NCBI GenBank assembly: GCA_913058195.1
Contig: CAJXPP010000005.1
Location: forward strand, 1-27,788
Direction: 5' to 3'
DNA length: 27,788 bases
DNA from: an uncultured Gammaproteobacteria bacterium
GTDB taxonomy: Bacteria; Pseudomonadota; Gammaproteobacteria; Nitrosococcales; Methylophagaceae
The notes below the pieces were generated by a model. It saw nothing but the letters and a program-made list of their open reading frames with translations, did no database searches and was not told the origin of the DNA. The translations under genes were made by a program, and so were the position numbers. Shown here one piece after another: positions 5,933 to 15,246 of the stretch (the stretch's first letter is position 1; each line of letters starts with the position of its first letter).

Positions 5933-8680
5933 TTAGTGGGCTTGCTCCCAATTACTACCTGTATCAATACCTACTTCTAGAGGCACTGCGAGCTCTGCAG
6001 CATGAGTCATTAAATCGCCAATTTTTTGTTTGGCGCTTTCAAGTAGCTCATTGGGTATTTCGAAGACTAATTCATCATGTACTTGCATAATCATTCGAAT
6101 AGGGGACTGTTCAGCTTGTAACCAGTTTTGAATATCAATCATCGCACGTTTAATAATATCTGCGGCTGTTCCTTGCATGGGTGCATTAATCGCTGTGCGT
6201 TCAGCATACTGGCGGCGCATACCATTACTGGAGTTGATTTCAGGTAGAAACAAACGGCGACCAAATAAAGTTTCAACATAGCCATCTAATTTTGCTTGTT
6301 CGCGAGTAGCATCCATATAGGCTTTAACACCTGGGTAGCGTTCAAAATATGTGGTCATATAATCGGCAGCTTGATGGCGTTCAATGTTGAGTTGTTTAGA
6401 TAAACCATGCGCTGACATGCCATAGATTAATCCGAAGTTAATTGCTTTTGCACTCCGGCGTTGGTCAGTTGAAACATCACCAAGTGACACATTAAATATT
6501 TCTGATGCGGTGTGGCGATGAACATCTTCACCAGCAGAAAATGCTTTTAGTAAGCCTTCATCATGAGATAAATGCGCCATAATGCGAAGCTCGATTTGAG
6601 AATAATCGGCAGCGAGCAGCGTGCAACCATCTGAAGCAATAAATGCTTCACGTATACGACGACCTTCCTCGCTACGAATGGGGATATTTTGTAGATTAGG
6701 ATCAGATGAAGATAAACGCCCTGTTGCTGTAACCGCTTGATGATAAGATGTATGTACGCGCCCTGTAGTTCTATTTACTTGCTCAGGTAGACGATCAGTA
6801 TAGGTTGATTTAAGTTTACTCAAGCTTCTGTATTGCATAATAACTTGAGGTAACTCGTAACCTTGATCGGCTAGATCTTGTAAAACTGCTTCAGCAGTTG
6901 ACGGCTGACCTTTAGGTGTTTTTTTGAGGATAGGAATTTCAAGCTTTTCATATAAGACCACTCCCAGTTGCTTCGGTGAACCTAAATTAAACTCTTCGCC
7001 CGCAATATCCCATGCTTGTTGTTCTAATTTAACGAGTGAATGACCTAATTCATCGCTCTGTTGCTGCAACATAAAGATGTCGATATTCACCCCGTTACGT
7101 TCTAGAGTGTTTAAAACGGGCAACAGTGGTATTTCAAGATCGTGATAGACCTTTTCTAGTGCTGGAATAGCTTGAACTTTAGGCCACAGTGTTTGGTGAA
7201 GCTGTAATGTGATATCGGCATCTTCAGCGGCATAAGGTGAAGCTTGTTCTAAATCTATTTGATTAAAGGTCAGCTGTTTTTTACCTTTACCTGCAATATC
7301 TTCAAAATGAATGGTGCTGCGACCAAGGTATTTTTCAGCAAGCGAATCCATATCGTGACGGGTCGCTGTACTGTCTAAGACATAGGACTGAAGCATAGTA
7401 TCGTGTTTGATGCCTTGCAAATCAATACCATGATTTAACAAAATATGGCGATCATACTTTAGGTTTTGACCTACTTTAAATTTAGTTGGATCTTCGAGTA
7501 AGGGTTTAAATAAGTTTAGAGTGGCTTCGAAACCTAATTGCTCAGGAGCGCCTATATAATCATGAGCAAGTGGGAGGTAGGCTGCTTCACCGGCCTTCAC
7601 GGCAAAGGATAAACCGACAATACGTGCATCTAGGTAATCTAAGCTGGTGGTTTCAGTATCAAAAGCAAATAAGTCAGCATTATTAAGCTTATCTAGCCAA
7701 ATTTGTAAGTCTGATTCTGTGAGGATGGTGTGATAGTTCTTTTCTTGGTTCAGAGTTGGCGTAGTATCTTGGGCACTGTTTACTTGGCTTGCATTAGCTA
7801 GGTTTTTTATTTCAGTGGACCAGTTACGAAATTCAAGCTGATTAAATAGTGCTAATAGCGTGTCATTGTCCTGTGGCCCATTAACGAGTTCTTCTATGTT
7901 TTGCTCAAGTTCCACGTCACATTTAATAGTAGCTAGTAGATAACTGAGTTCGGCGAGGTCTTTATTCTCTGCCAACCTTTCAGGCATTTTTTTAGCACCA
8001 CGGAAATCAAGGGAGCGCACCGCTTCTAAATCTCGATAGATTTCATTAATGCTGCCCAAGTTTTGCAGCAGGGCGACGGCTGTTTTTTCACCTACACCTG
8101 GCACACCTGGAATGTTATCAACCTTATCGCCCATCAAGGCTAAAAAGTCGATAATTAACTCAGGTGGTAGGCCAAACTTTTCTTTTACGCCTTCGACACC
8201 CATAACTGTTTCAGTCATGGTATTCACCAAAGTAATGTGTTGATTAACCAACTGAGCCATATCTTTATCGCCAGTACTAATAACAACATCAATACCTTTT
8301 TCTGTAGCTTGACGTGCCAGCGTACCAATCACATCATCTGCTTCTACACCATCAACTATCAGCAGTGGAAAGCCCATAGCGCGAATAATGTCATGAACAG
8401 GTTTGATTTGTGAGCGCAGGTCATCAGGCATTGGCGGACGTTGCGCTTTATATTCAGAATAAATTTCATCACGAAATGTCTTACCTTTAGCATCAAAAAT
8501 GACCGCAATATTACTCGCGGGATAATCTTTCACTAAACGCCGTAGCATGGCAGTGACACCTCGAACGGCGCCTGTTGGTGCACCTGAGGCATTACGTAGG
8601 TCAGCCTTAAACATTGCGTGGAATGCGCGGTAGAGATACGAGGAGCCATCAACGAGAATACAAGGCGCAGTTTTTTTCAT
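5933..8680 (-). CDS. polA: DNA polymerase I
   Basis: A full-length 915-residue PolA for repair and Okazaki-fragment processing. The 5'-3' flap exonuclease spans about 1-290, with acidic metal ligands in VEADD (112-116), STGDKD (135-140) and ALMGDKVDNIPG. The 3'-5' proofreading domain (about 315-500) keeps its DEDDy residues, with DTET (341-344), NLKYD and YAAEDAD (483-489), so it should proofread. The polymerase domain (about 515-915) has motif A LLAADYSQIELR (Asp692), the finger helix RRSAKAINFGLIYG (Lys745, Phe749) and motif C QVHDELVFE (Asp869). It is convergent with the cyclase gene and divergent from DUF2782-thrB, an arrangement seen in Pseudomonas and relatives. No anomaly seen. Confidence 0.98.
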   Translation of the reverse strand: MKKTAPCILVDGSSYLYRAFHAMFKADLRNASGAPTGAVRGVTAMLRRLVKDYPASNIAVIFDAKGKTFRDEIYSEYKAQRPPMPDDLRSQIKPVHDIIRAMGFPLLIVDGVEADDVIGTLARQATEKGIDVVISTGDKDMAQLVNQHITLVNTMTETVMGVEGVKEKFGLPPELIIDFLALMGDKVDNIPGVPGVGEKTAVALLQNLGSINEIYRDLEAVRSLDFRGAKKMPERLAENKDLAELSYLLATIKCDVELEQNIEELVNGPQDNDTLLALFNQLEFRNWSTEIKNLANASQVNSAQDTTPTLNQEKNYHTILTESDLQIWLDKLNNADLFAFDTETTSLDYLDARIVGLSFAVKAGEAAYLPLAHDYIGAPEQLGFEATLNLFKPLLEDPTKFKVGQNLKYDRHILLNHGIDLQGIKHDTMLQSYVLDSTATRHDMDSLAEKYLGRSTIHFEDIAGKGKKQLTFNQIDLEQASPYAAEDADITLQLHQTLWPKVQAIPALEKVYHDLEIPLLPVLNTLERNGVNIDIFMLQQQSDELGHSLVKLEQQAWDIAGEEFNLGSPKQLGVVLYEKLEIPILKKTPKGQPSTAEAVLQDLADQGYELPQVIMQYRSLSKLKSTYTDRLPEQVNRTTGRVHTSYHQAVTATGRLSSSDPNLQNIPIRSEEGRRIREAFIASDGCTLLAADYSQIELRIMAHLSHDEGLLKAFSAGEDVHRHTASEIFNVSLGDVSTDQRRSAKAINFGLIYGMSAHGLSKQLNIERHQAADYMTTYFERYPGVKAYMDATREQAKLDGYVETLFGRRLFLPEINSSNGMRRQYAERTAINAPMQGTAADIIKRAMIDIQNWLQAEQSPIRMIMQVHDELVFEIPNELLESAKQKIGDLMTHAAELAVPLEVGIDTGSNWEQAH

Positions 8681-8777
8681 AATCGGTCACTTTAAAATAT
8701 TTAGTAGAGACAATAGATCGCTTTAATACTGACGATGGAAATGCTATCTTTATCGTAAATTATACGGAGTTTGTTTA

Positions 8778-9113
8778 ATGCCTATCAAAATCAATTTCAT
8801 GCATATTGTATGCGCTGTTGCACTATTTATGTCAGCTAATCTTTTTGCCGATGACAATATAGTGAAACCACCAAAACTGCCAGAGCCACTTAGAAGTGGT
8901 GAGAGTATTGAGCCTGAAGTTAATATCATTCAAAAAGATGACCGTACGGTTGAAGAATATCGGGTGAATGGTGAGTTATATATGGTTAAAGTGACACCGT
9001 TGGTGGGTTACCCATATTACTTTATTGATACCGATGGTGATGGTTCATTAGATTCCAAGCAATTTGAGTTACAGTCAGGCATTGTGCCAAACTGGATCTT
9101 GTTTAAATGGTAG
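8778..9113 (+). CDS. DUF2782 family periplasmic protein
   Basis: A 111-residue protein with a Sec-type signal peptide: basic start, hydrophobic core IVCAVALFMSANLF, and likely cleavage after the Ala before DDN (about residue 24). The mature part carries the DUF2782 pattern, with EPEVNIIQKDDRTVEEYRVN, then GELYMVKVTP, a PYYFIDTDGDG segment and a C-terminal PNWILFKW. Function is unknown. The DGDG stretch resembles a short acidic metal-binding loop, but this is not established. A good ribosome site (GGAG, 8766-8769) lies ahead of the ATG. Its position between polA and thrB is typical for this family in gammaproteobacteria, and it is probably co-transcribed with thrB, whose start is 27 bases downstream. 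Confidence 0.82.
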   Translation: MPIKINFMHIVCAVALFMSANLFADDNIVKPPKLPEPLRSGESIEPEVNIIQKDDRTVEEYRVNGELYMVKVTPLVGYPYYFIDTDGDGSLDSKQFELQSGIVPNWILFKW

Positions 9114-9140
9114 GCCGTTTTACCCACTGAGTTTTAATTA

Positions 9141-10070
9141 ATGTCTGTTTATACTGAAGTTTCACGTGACGACCTTGTTGCGTTTTTGAATGATTATGTC
9201 GTTGGTGAATTAGTTTCTTATCAAGGGATAAGCGATGGTATTGAAAATACCAATTATTTTGTTACCACCCAACAAGGTGAGTTTGTTTTAACGCTATTTG
9301 AACAGCATGAATTTAGTGAACTAGGCTATTTTCTTGATGTGATGACCTTTTTCTATCAACAAGGTATTCCTTCGGCCCACCCAGCCGCAGATAAAGAAGG
9401 CAACTATCTAAAAAACTTGTGTGGTAAGCCAGCAGCATTAGTGATGCGACTTTCGGGTCGAGGTGTCGATTCTATTGCTAGTGTTGGTCAGTGTCAGGCA
9501 ATTGGTGAAATATTGGGTCGGATGCATATCGTTGGTGAGAAATTTGACTCTCGCCGCGGAACAGAGCGTGGCCCCGATTGGCGAACCACAATCGCTAAGA
9601 CTGTTTTACCTTTGCTTGATAGTGATTCAGCAAAGATTTTAAACGAAGAGTTAGCGTTTCAAGCTTCTTACGCAGATTTAGGATTACCTTCTGGCGTAAC
9701 ACATTCTGATTTATTTCGTGATAATGCCTTATTTGATGGCGATGAGTTAAAAGGTATTATCGATTTTTATTATGCCTGTGATGAATACTTATTATATGAC
9801 CTGGCCGTTGCGGTTAATGATTGGTGTATAGATGAAAAGGGTGCGATTGAAGCTGAACGCTACCAAGCATTAGTAGATGCTTACTCTAAACAACGATCAC
9901 TAACAGAAAATGAAGTAGGAAACTGGAATTTGGTTTTACGTGCAGCAGCATTGCGTTTTTGGTTATCTCGATTACAAGATAAACTATTTCCTCGTGAAGG
10001 TGAATTAACGCAGATTAAAGATCCAGATGCCTTTCTGAAAATCTTATCTCAGCATAAAAAGGCGAGTTAA
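9141..10070 (+). CDS. thrB: Homoserine kinase, ThrB of the aminoglycoside-phosphotransferase fold
   Basis: This enzyme phosphorylates L-homoserine with ATP in the threonine pathway. At 309 residues it is the choline-kinase-like ThrB form used by Pseudomonas and others, not the GHMP form of E. coli. Visible features are the N-terminal GISDGIENTNYFV (29-41), Brenner-type catalytic HSDLFRDN (188-195, base Asp190, Asn195) and the metal-binding Asp208 in GIIDFYYAC. The C-terminal helical part has LRFWLSRLQDK, common in the family. No hom or thrC is nearby; the neighbours are DUF2782 and polA. The ATG at 9141 lacks a strong Shine-Dalgarno sequence, which fits coupling to DUF2782. Confidence 0.93.
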   Translation: MSVYTEVSRDDLVAFLNDYVVGELVSYQGISDGIENTNYFVTTQQGEFVLTLFEQHEFSELGYFLDVMTFFYQQGIPSAHPAADKEGNYLKNLCGKPAALVMRLSGRGVDSIASVGQCQAIGEILGRMHIVGEKFDSRRGTERGPDWRTTIAKTVLPLLDSDSAKILNEELAFQASYADLGLPSGVTHSDLFRDNALFDGDELKGIIDFYYACDEYLLYDLAVAVNDWCIDEKGAIEAERYQALVDAYSKQRSLTENEVGNWNLVLRAAALRFWLSRLQDKLFPREGELTQIKDPDAFLKILSQHKKAS

Positions 10071-10174
10071 AATTTCTTAAGTCTGATTCAGTGCTAGTTC
10101 TAGTCTTAAAGTGGGATAAATACTTTCTTATAAAGCTAAGACCTGTTTAGTTTGGAAATTCTCGGAGTGTACAA

Positions 10175-11455
10175 GTGATAAAAACACAAAATAATTGGTA
10201 TATATGGCTTCCTGTATTAGCACTAGTAGCAATGCCTTTTGGCCGCTCTGTGGAGATATTTGTACTTATAATGTCACTGCTAGGACTAAATGACTTAATT
10301 CGAAATCAAAACCAGATCCGTCAAAATGAAGCATTCAAGCTGTTCTCGGTGGTTTTTTTATTATTTTGGATACCCGGACTAATATCAATTATAGATGCTG
10401 TCAATATTGAGAGAAGCACTAAAAGTGTTGGAGGTATGCTCCGCTTTTACTTAGCTGGAGTGTTTATTATTAGCCGTATTGATACAATTCAAATGCATCA
10501 AAAAATAGGGTTGTCATTTGCAGTAATTATTATTTTTTGGGCCATTGATGGTTGGCTGCAAGCATCAATGGGGACTGACATTTTTGGACTAGAGTCACCA
10601 TCACCATTTCGAATTAGTGGCATATTTGATGAAAACGCACGATTAGGACTAATGATTATGCCCTTTTTTAGTGTGGCAATATTTTCTTTGAAAAAGCAGT
10701 ATGGTGCTTCATGGGCTATTGCAACAGGCATATTACTGGCTTCTACTATCTTACTGAGTGGTGATCGAGCTGCATGGGTTTCAATTGCTGTGACACTTTT
10801 ACTGTTTACGATCCTCTTTGGAAAAAGACTATTTTCACTGACATCTATACAATCAGCTATCTTATTAATAATATTACCTATTGTTGTGATTTCTGTATTA
10901 AGTACGCCACAGTTCCAACAGCGTGTAGCGTCGGTCAAAATTGGTTTTGATGGTAGTTATGATTCAATAAATAAAGCATCATCAAGCCGGCTTCCTCTGT
11001 GGGAAACAGCATATAGGATGTTTATAGATAATCCTGTTAATGGGGTGGGGGTCAGAAGTTTTCGTTATGCCTACCCTGAATACGCCTCAAGTGATGATCC
11101 TTTCGTTGATTTTTCTTTACCAAAACAAAAGCAAAAAGGGCAAACACATGCACATCAAGTTGTGCTTGAATTCGCTTCAGATACAGGTTTATTTGGTCTA
11201 ATTGGCTATGCTATTGTTTTGTGGATTATTTATATTAAGTGGCTTCCATTAGCAGCGCGATCAGAAGCCATGATTCCTCTAGGCTACCTAGTCTCATTGG
11301 CCGTGATCTTTTTCCCTATTAACACACATCAATCATTTTTCTCCTCACATTGGGGCCAGATAGTCTGGATGATTATTGCTCTAGCTATTTCTTCGTTATC
11401 AGTAGAATGTGGAAGTCAAAAACTAGCTCTTATTAAGCGAACCGCGGATGATTGA
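10175..11455 (+). CDS. O-antigen ligase / Wzy_C family polytopic membrane protein
   Basis: A 426-residue inner-membrane protein with about ten hydrophobic segments and a large periplasmic loop at about 250-340. The loop carries family hallmarks: SRLPLWETAY (271-280), NGVGVRSFRYAYPEY, and HAHQVVLEFASDTGLFG (325-341), matching the His/Glu-containing PF04932 motif. GDRAAW (196-201) is also typical. Members either ligate polysaccharide onto lipid A-core (WaaL), polymerise repeats (Wzy) or glycosylate pilin (PilO/PglL). Context with glycosyltransferases and an LpxL-type gene favours core/O-antigen ligation, without proof. Translation begins at GTG 10175, preceded by GGAG at 10164-10167. A TTAAAG / TATAAA pair (10106-10111, 10129-10134) is a weak promoter candidate. 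The gene overlaps the next by 8 bases. Confidence 0.85.
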   Translation: MIKTQNNWYIWLPVLALVAMPFGRSVEIFVLIMSLLGLNDLIRNQNQIRQNEAFKLFSVVFLLFWIPGLISIIDAVNIERSTKSVGGMLRFYLAGVFIISRIDTIQMHQKIGLSFAVIIIFWAIDGWLQASMGTDIFGLESPSPFRISGIFDENARLGLMIMPFFSVAIFSLKKQYGASWAIATGILLASTILLSGDRAAWVSIAVTLLLFTILFGKRLFSLTSIQSAILLIILPIVVISVLSTPQFQQRVASVKIGFDGSYDSINKASSSRLPLWETAYRMFIDNPVNGVGVRSFRYAYPEYASSDDPFVDFSLPKQKQKGQTHAHQVVLEFASDTGLFGLIGYAIVLWIIYIKWLPLAARSEAMIPLGYLVSLAVIFFPINTHQSFFSSHWGQIVWMIIALAISSLSVECGSQKLALIKRTADD

Positions 11456-12146
11456 GTTTACCTCGCTAGAGTCAGCATTCTCATCTGGAGGTAATAGACT
11501 GTGTTTTGTTGACCCTAATGATGAACTTCGCTGTATCAAAATTGCTCGTCCGGAACGTGCTCCTGAAAAGAAACGAGCAGAGAAGTCCTTTCCGGGAAAC
11601 CTTCGACCGTTATCATATTTTGATGAAAATATATCTGATTTATCAGTATATAGGCGTATCGATAAGCTGGTGGGCAGTAAAGCTTATGAATTGATGCCAA
11701 AATGTTACGGTAATGTTGAAACTAATTTTGGGCCTGGGCTGGCATTTGAAATGATCAAAGATACAGATGGCCAAATATCCATGACTTTAAAACAATACGT
11801 TTGGTTATATGGCCTCACTGATCCATTAGCAGCTACTTTGAATACCTTTCTTGCCCTATGGCAGTCACTAGGAATGCCTTCACGTAACTTGTTATTACAC
11901 AATATTGTCGTTCAACAAGATAGCAATAAAGCCGAGCCGACGATTATGCGGCTGGTTGTGATCGATGGTTTAGGTTGGCCTGATATTATGCCATTAGCCT
12001 ACTATTTCCGACCATTAGCGCGTTATAAAGCTCGTCGGAAAGCTGCAAGACTTCATCATGCTGTTGAACAATTAATAAATAAACAAGCAACAGGTGGAGA
12101 GTGGGGCTTAAGAGGCTGGATGGATGATGAGCAGAGGAAAAAATGA
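11448..12146 (+). CDS. YrbL-like (PhoP regulatory network) kinase-fold protein
   Basis: A 232-residue cytosolic protein matching the YrbL-PhoP_reg family, whose biochemical role is unknown. A kinase-like skeleton is visible: a glycine turn GGNRLCFVDP (14-23), a VAIK-like lysine in LRCIKIARP (Lys31), Glu101 in AFEMIKD, a catalytic-loop equivalent in SRNLLLHNIVV (145-155), and DGLGWPD (173-179) in the place of DFG. The catalytic Asp expected before RN is replaced (PSRNLLLHN), as in other members, so phosphotransfer is uncertain. The 8-base overlap with the ligase gene and 4-base overlap with the GT4 gene place it firmly in a surface-glycan operon. It may modify a sugar or lipid A-core intermediate; that is inference. 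Confidence 0.75.
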   Translation: MIEFTSLESAFSSGGNRLCFVDPNDELRCIKIARPERAPEKKRAEKSFPGNLRPLSYFDENISDLSVYRRIDKLVGSKAYELMPKCYGNVETNFGPGLAFEMIKDTDGQISMTLKQYVWLYGLTDPLAATLNTFLALWQSLGMPSRNLLLHNIVVQQDSNKAEPTIMRLVVIDGLGWPDIMPLAYYFRPLARYKARRKAARLHHAVEQLINKQATGGEWGLRGWMDDEQRKK

Positions 12147-13195
12147 CAGATAAACGTACAGTTCCAATAAAAGTTGCTCATGTTCTCGCCGGAGCACACC
12201 AGGGTGGAGCAGAGAATTTTTATACGCGGCTTGTTTGCGAGCTAGCTGTAGAGAAAGGGTTTGTGCAATACGCCTTCACCCGAGCTCATAAATTAAGAGG
12301 GCAATCTTTTGCAGCTGCAAATGTTGAGATGCATGCATTTAGGTTTGGCAGTTTGGTGCATTTTATTGATCATTATCAATATCGAAAGGCATTAAAAAAC
12401 ATCGAGCCAGATATTGTGATGACCTATATGAACCGTGCAACCTCACTTACTCCAAGAGGAGGTTATAAATTAGTAGCGAGGCTGGGGCATTATTATGATA
12501 TTAAATACTATAAACACTGCGATTACTGGATCGGTATTACAAAAGGTATTTGTGATTATTTAATTAACGCTGGTTTGCCAGCTGATCGTGTTGTTCATAT
12601 ACCTAATTTCGTCAATGAGACTGAATCTAAACCTGTTCCAAAAAATAGTTTCGCTACGCCAGTGAATGTTCCGGTTTTATTCGCTCTAGGCCGACTTCAT
12701 ATTCATAAAGGCTTTGATATCTTATTGCGTGCATTAGCTGAAGTAGATACCAATGCGGTACTTTGGTTAGCGGGAGATGGCCCTGAAAAAGATAATTTAC
12801 AGCAACTTGCAAATGAACTTGGCATTGCAGAACAGGTTAGGTTTCTTGGCTGGCAAGGTGATGTTAATGCCTTAATGCAAGCAGCAGATTTGTTTATCTG
12901 CCCGTCTCGCCATGAAGGCTTAGGCAGTATTATTATTGAGGCATGGTTTAACCAGTGCCCAATGGTCGCCACTGCATCACAGGGGCCTAGTGAATTAATT
13001 ACAGATCAAAAGAATGGTTTAGTAACGCCAATTGATGATGTAAGTGCATTAGCAGAAGCAATTAATACTTTACTCGAAAACCCCCAAGAAGCAAAAGAAT
13101 TGGCAAGACTAGGTTATTTAGAATACCAGCAGAAATATAGTCGTGACGGTATTATTGAGCAATATAAAGACTTTTTTAAACGGATAACTGAATAA
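12143..13195 (+). CDS. GT4-family glycosyltransferase (GT-B fold)
   Basis: A 350-residue retaining nucleotide-sugar glycosyltransferase. The acceptor-side N-terminal Rossmann domain begins VAHVLAGAHQGGAENF (11-26). The donor domain (about 175-330) has ALGRLHIHKGFD (181-192), LAGDGPEKDNL (209-219), FLGWQGDVNALMQAADLFICPS and the E-x7-E motif HEGLGSIIIEAW (Glu258, Glu266). Donor and acceptor cannot be read from sequence. Its four-base overlap (ATGA) with the YrbL-like gene shows it is the last gene of the ligase operon. The role is probably LPS core or O-chain sugar transfer at the inner face of the cytoplasmic membrane. Confidence 0.9.
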   Translation: MTDKRTVPIKVAHVLAGAHQGGAENFYTRLVCELAVEKGFVQYAFTRAHKLRGQSFAAANVEMHAFRFGSLVHFIDHYQYRKALKNIEPDIVMTYMNRATSLTPRGGYKLVARLGHYYDIKYYKHCDYWIGITKGICDYLINAGLPADRVVHIPNFVNETESKPVPKNSFATPVNVPVLFALGRLHIHKGFDILLRALAEVDTNAVLWLAGDGPEKDNLQQLANELGIAEQVRFLGWQGDVNALMQAADLFICPSRHEGLGSIIIEAWFNQCPMVATASQGPSELITDQKNGLVTPIDDVSALAEAINTLLENPQEAKELARLGYLEYQQKYSRDGIIEQYKDFFKRITE

Positions 13196-13216
13196 CAGCC
13201 AAGGTTTTATATTCCA

Positions 13217-14335
13217 CTATTTGCTTTGCCCTAGCTCTTGATAGATTGCTAAGGTTTCATCGCATAAATTTTGTAAAGTAAAAGGATGATGTTTGCCTAC
13301 CTTGGGTGTTTTATTTTGCCAAGCTACTACTTTTTCAGTAACTGCTTCTAGCTTACCAATAGCAACCTTTCCTTGCGGAAAGACAGTTTCTAATTGTTCA
13401 GCAACACCACCATGATCATAACCAATAACAGGAACTCCCATACTCAAAGCTTCGATGGTGGTACGACCAAATGCTTCTGGTTGTTTAGCTAAAGAAAGCA
13501 CGATGTTAGACACTGCTAGAATATTCTGAAGATCACTTCTATGGCCAGTGAATGTAATATCACTATTTAAATTAAGCTCTGCAATACGTTGCTTTAGCGA
13601 CGCTAAAAAGTTTTGTTTTCGAGGGTGAGTTTCGCCAACAATAAGCCCATGAACACTGATGCCTTTAGCCTTTAACTGGTCAATAATGCTGATAAAGTCA
13701 TCTTGACCTTTCCATGCCGTGATACGTGCAGGTAAAGTAACAATCACTCTATCAGTGAGTTGGGGAAAGTCTTGCTGCCATTGATTTAGCCACGATTCTT
13801 CTGGTTTATAGCCATAGCTGTATTGCGAGGGATCTATACCTCGGTGTATCACGGTAATATTATTTGCATCAGTCGAAGGATAATTGCTGGTGATATAGCC
13901 TTTTATCATGTCTGATACGGCAATTACGCGCTCGCCAATAGTCATAATCGCACTGTATTTGTTGACAGAATAAGGGCCATGAACAGTGGTGACGATATGT
14001 GGCCGCCTGTCCTTGGGTAGTTTTTTCCATGCCAAGTAAGCTATCCAGGCTGGCAATCTAGAACGAAGGTGAATAATATCAGGTTGAATTTCACGAAATA
14101 GTTTTCTCAGTTGCCAAATATATTTAAGCGTACTGAGCTTTTTCTCACCAATTGGTAGAGTAATATGTGTTGAACCTTCCTGTTCCAACTTATCAACTAA
14201 ACGCCCGCCCGCAGAAATAACGATAGAGCGATGTCCTGCTTCTACTAGTGCGTGCGCTATTTCTGTCGTTCCTCTTTCTACACCACCACTATTTAAGGCG
14301 GGTAGTAATTGGATAACGGTAAGCTTTTTAGTCAT
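13217..14335 (-). CDS. GT4-family glycosyltransferase (GT-B fold), convergent copy
   Basis: A 372-residue GT4 enzyme distinct from the one it faces. The N-terminal domain opens VIQLLPALNSGGVERGTTE (7-25) and includes HLRSRLPAW and VTTVHGPYS. The donor domain carries LPARITAWKGQDDF (201-214), GHRSDLQNILAVSNIVLS and the E-x7-E motif QPEAFGRTTIEALSMG (Glu287, Glu295), then PVIGYDHGGVAEQL. This resembles heptosyl/glucosyl LPS-core transferases of family GT4, but the sugar cannot be named. It overlaps the ELM1-family gene by four bases (ATGA) and ends 21 bases from the convergent GT4 gene. No hairpin terminator is evident in that gap. Confidence 0.9.
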   Translation of the reverse strand: MTKKLTVIQLLPALNSGGVERGTTEIAHALVEAGHRSIVISAGGRLVDKLEQEGSTHITLPIGEKKLSTLKYIWQLRKLFREIQPDIIHLRSRLPAWIAYLAWKKLPKDRRPHIVTTVHGPYSVNKYSAIMTIGERVIAVSDMIKGYITSNYPSTDANNITVIHRGIDPSQYSYGYKPEESWLNQWQQDFPQLTDRVIVTLPARITAWKGQDDFISIIDQLKAKGISVHGLIVGETHPRKQNFLASLKQRIAELNLNSDITFTGHRSDLQNILAVSNIVLSLAKQPEAFGRTTIEALSMGVPVIGYDHGGVAEQLETVFPQGKVAIGKLEAVTEKVVAWQNKTPKVGKHHPFTLQNLCDETLAIYQELGQSK

Positions 14336-15240
14336 TGATTTAATATCCAGTCGGCAGCTCGTTGTGCTTCATATAATTGGTATGATGGCGGCGATAGTTT
14401 GTGGGTAGTTTGCCATTGTTTGAATGAGGTAAGCATATTCTGATCTATCAACATATTGATACCATTTACAATACGGTTATTTGTCCGTGTTTCTTCAAGA
14501 AATAAGCAGCCAACGAGCGCACCTGAGGTTAAGGACTCGTAAACCATTGACACGCTATCTGGGCTAACCCATATTTGTCCAGTTGTATCTAATTGCGAGG
14601 TAAGCCAATTACTATCAACAGCTTTATAATCTATCAATTGTGATTGAGGCAATAGAGAACCAAGTTTATCAAAGAAGTCTGTAGGCGTACGGCGTGAATT
14701 AGCAATCTGCCATGATACCTCTGGTGTGGTGTTAATAATGTCAAAGATTTGTAATATTACTTTGTCAGTATCCCAGAGATAATGCTTGCTTGGACCGCCG
14801 ATAAGCATTATTCCAGAATGTGAGTTATGGTTCTCAGAAGGAATAACGTTATTAATTGCCCCTTGAGTAATAAATATATTGTGTTGGTCTTTTGGCTCGT
14901 CGTGGGCGGGAATAATCATATGGTCAACCCAACTCTTAGGCCAATGAGAACGCATTAATACGATTCGCTGCCCTCCAAACCATAAATGAGCTAATAACAT
15001 CGATAGATGTGTGCGACGGCCTGCTGCAATCAAATGAGACGGCCTGGGTAGCTGAACTAATTGGCGATAAAGTGAACCAGTAAACAGTGAATATAGGAAT
15101 TTGGGTAGTGATGAAGGCACAATGACTCGATGGCTTTCAGCTGAACTTCGGCTTTTAATAGCTTTAATAAGGCCTTTTGATTGGTTTTCATGGCCGGGCT
15201 TGAGATCACTAAACTGCCAGATAATGATTGAGTTAGTCAT
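14332..15240 (-). CDS. ELM1-family (mitochondrial fission ELM1/DUF1022) putative glycosyltransferase
   Basis: A 302-residue protein with the ELM1 family signatures: an opening IWQFSDLKPGHENQSKGL (7-24), LIGGPSKHYLW (146-156), NSRRTPTDFF (181-190) and SPDSVSMVYESLTSGALVG (226-244). The last resembles the nucleotide-sugar binding end of GT-B enzymes. The plant namesake is involved in organelle fission, but bacterial members occur in LPS gene clusters and are widely suspected to be glycosyltransferases. It sits six bases after an LpxL-type gene and overlaps a GT4 gene, strongly suggesting a lipid A/core role here. The exact reaction is unknown. Confidence 0.82.
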   Translation of the reverse strand: MTNSIIIWQFSDLKPGHENQSKGLIKAIKSRSSAESHRVIVPSSLPKFLYSLFTGSLYRQLVQLPRPSHLIAAGRRTHLSMLLAHLWFGGQRIVLMRSHWPKSWVDHMIIPAHDEPKDQHNIFITQGAINNVIPSENHNSHSGIMLIGGPSKHYLWDTDKVILQIFDIINTTPEVSWQIANSRRTPTDFFDKLGSLLPQSQLIDYKAVDSNWLTSQLDTTGQIWVSPDSVSMVYESLTSGALVGCLFLEETRTNNRIVNGINMLIDQNMLTSFKQWQTTHKLSPPSYQLYEAQRAADWILNQ

Positions 15241-15246
15241 GGCTAT

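Noticed and set aside
10103..10142. GTCTTA...TAAGAC inverted repeat before the ligase gene
   Set aside because: The six-base arms are separated by 28 bases, too long a loop for a convincing terminator or operator.
10498..10938. Minus-strand open frame of about 146 codons opposite the O-antigen ligase gene
   Set aside because: It is antisense to a gene with clear family motifs, and the translation looks like no known protein.
13196..13216. Possible terminator between the two convergent GT4 genes
   Set aside because: The gap is 21 bases and contains no hairpin with paired arms.
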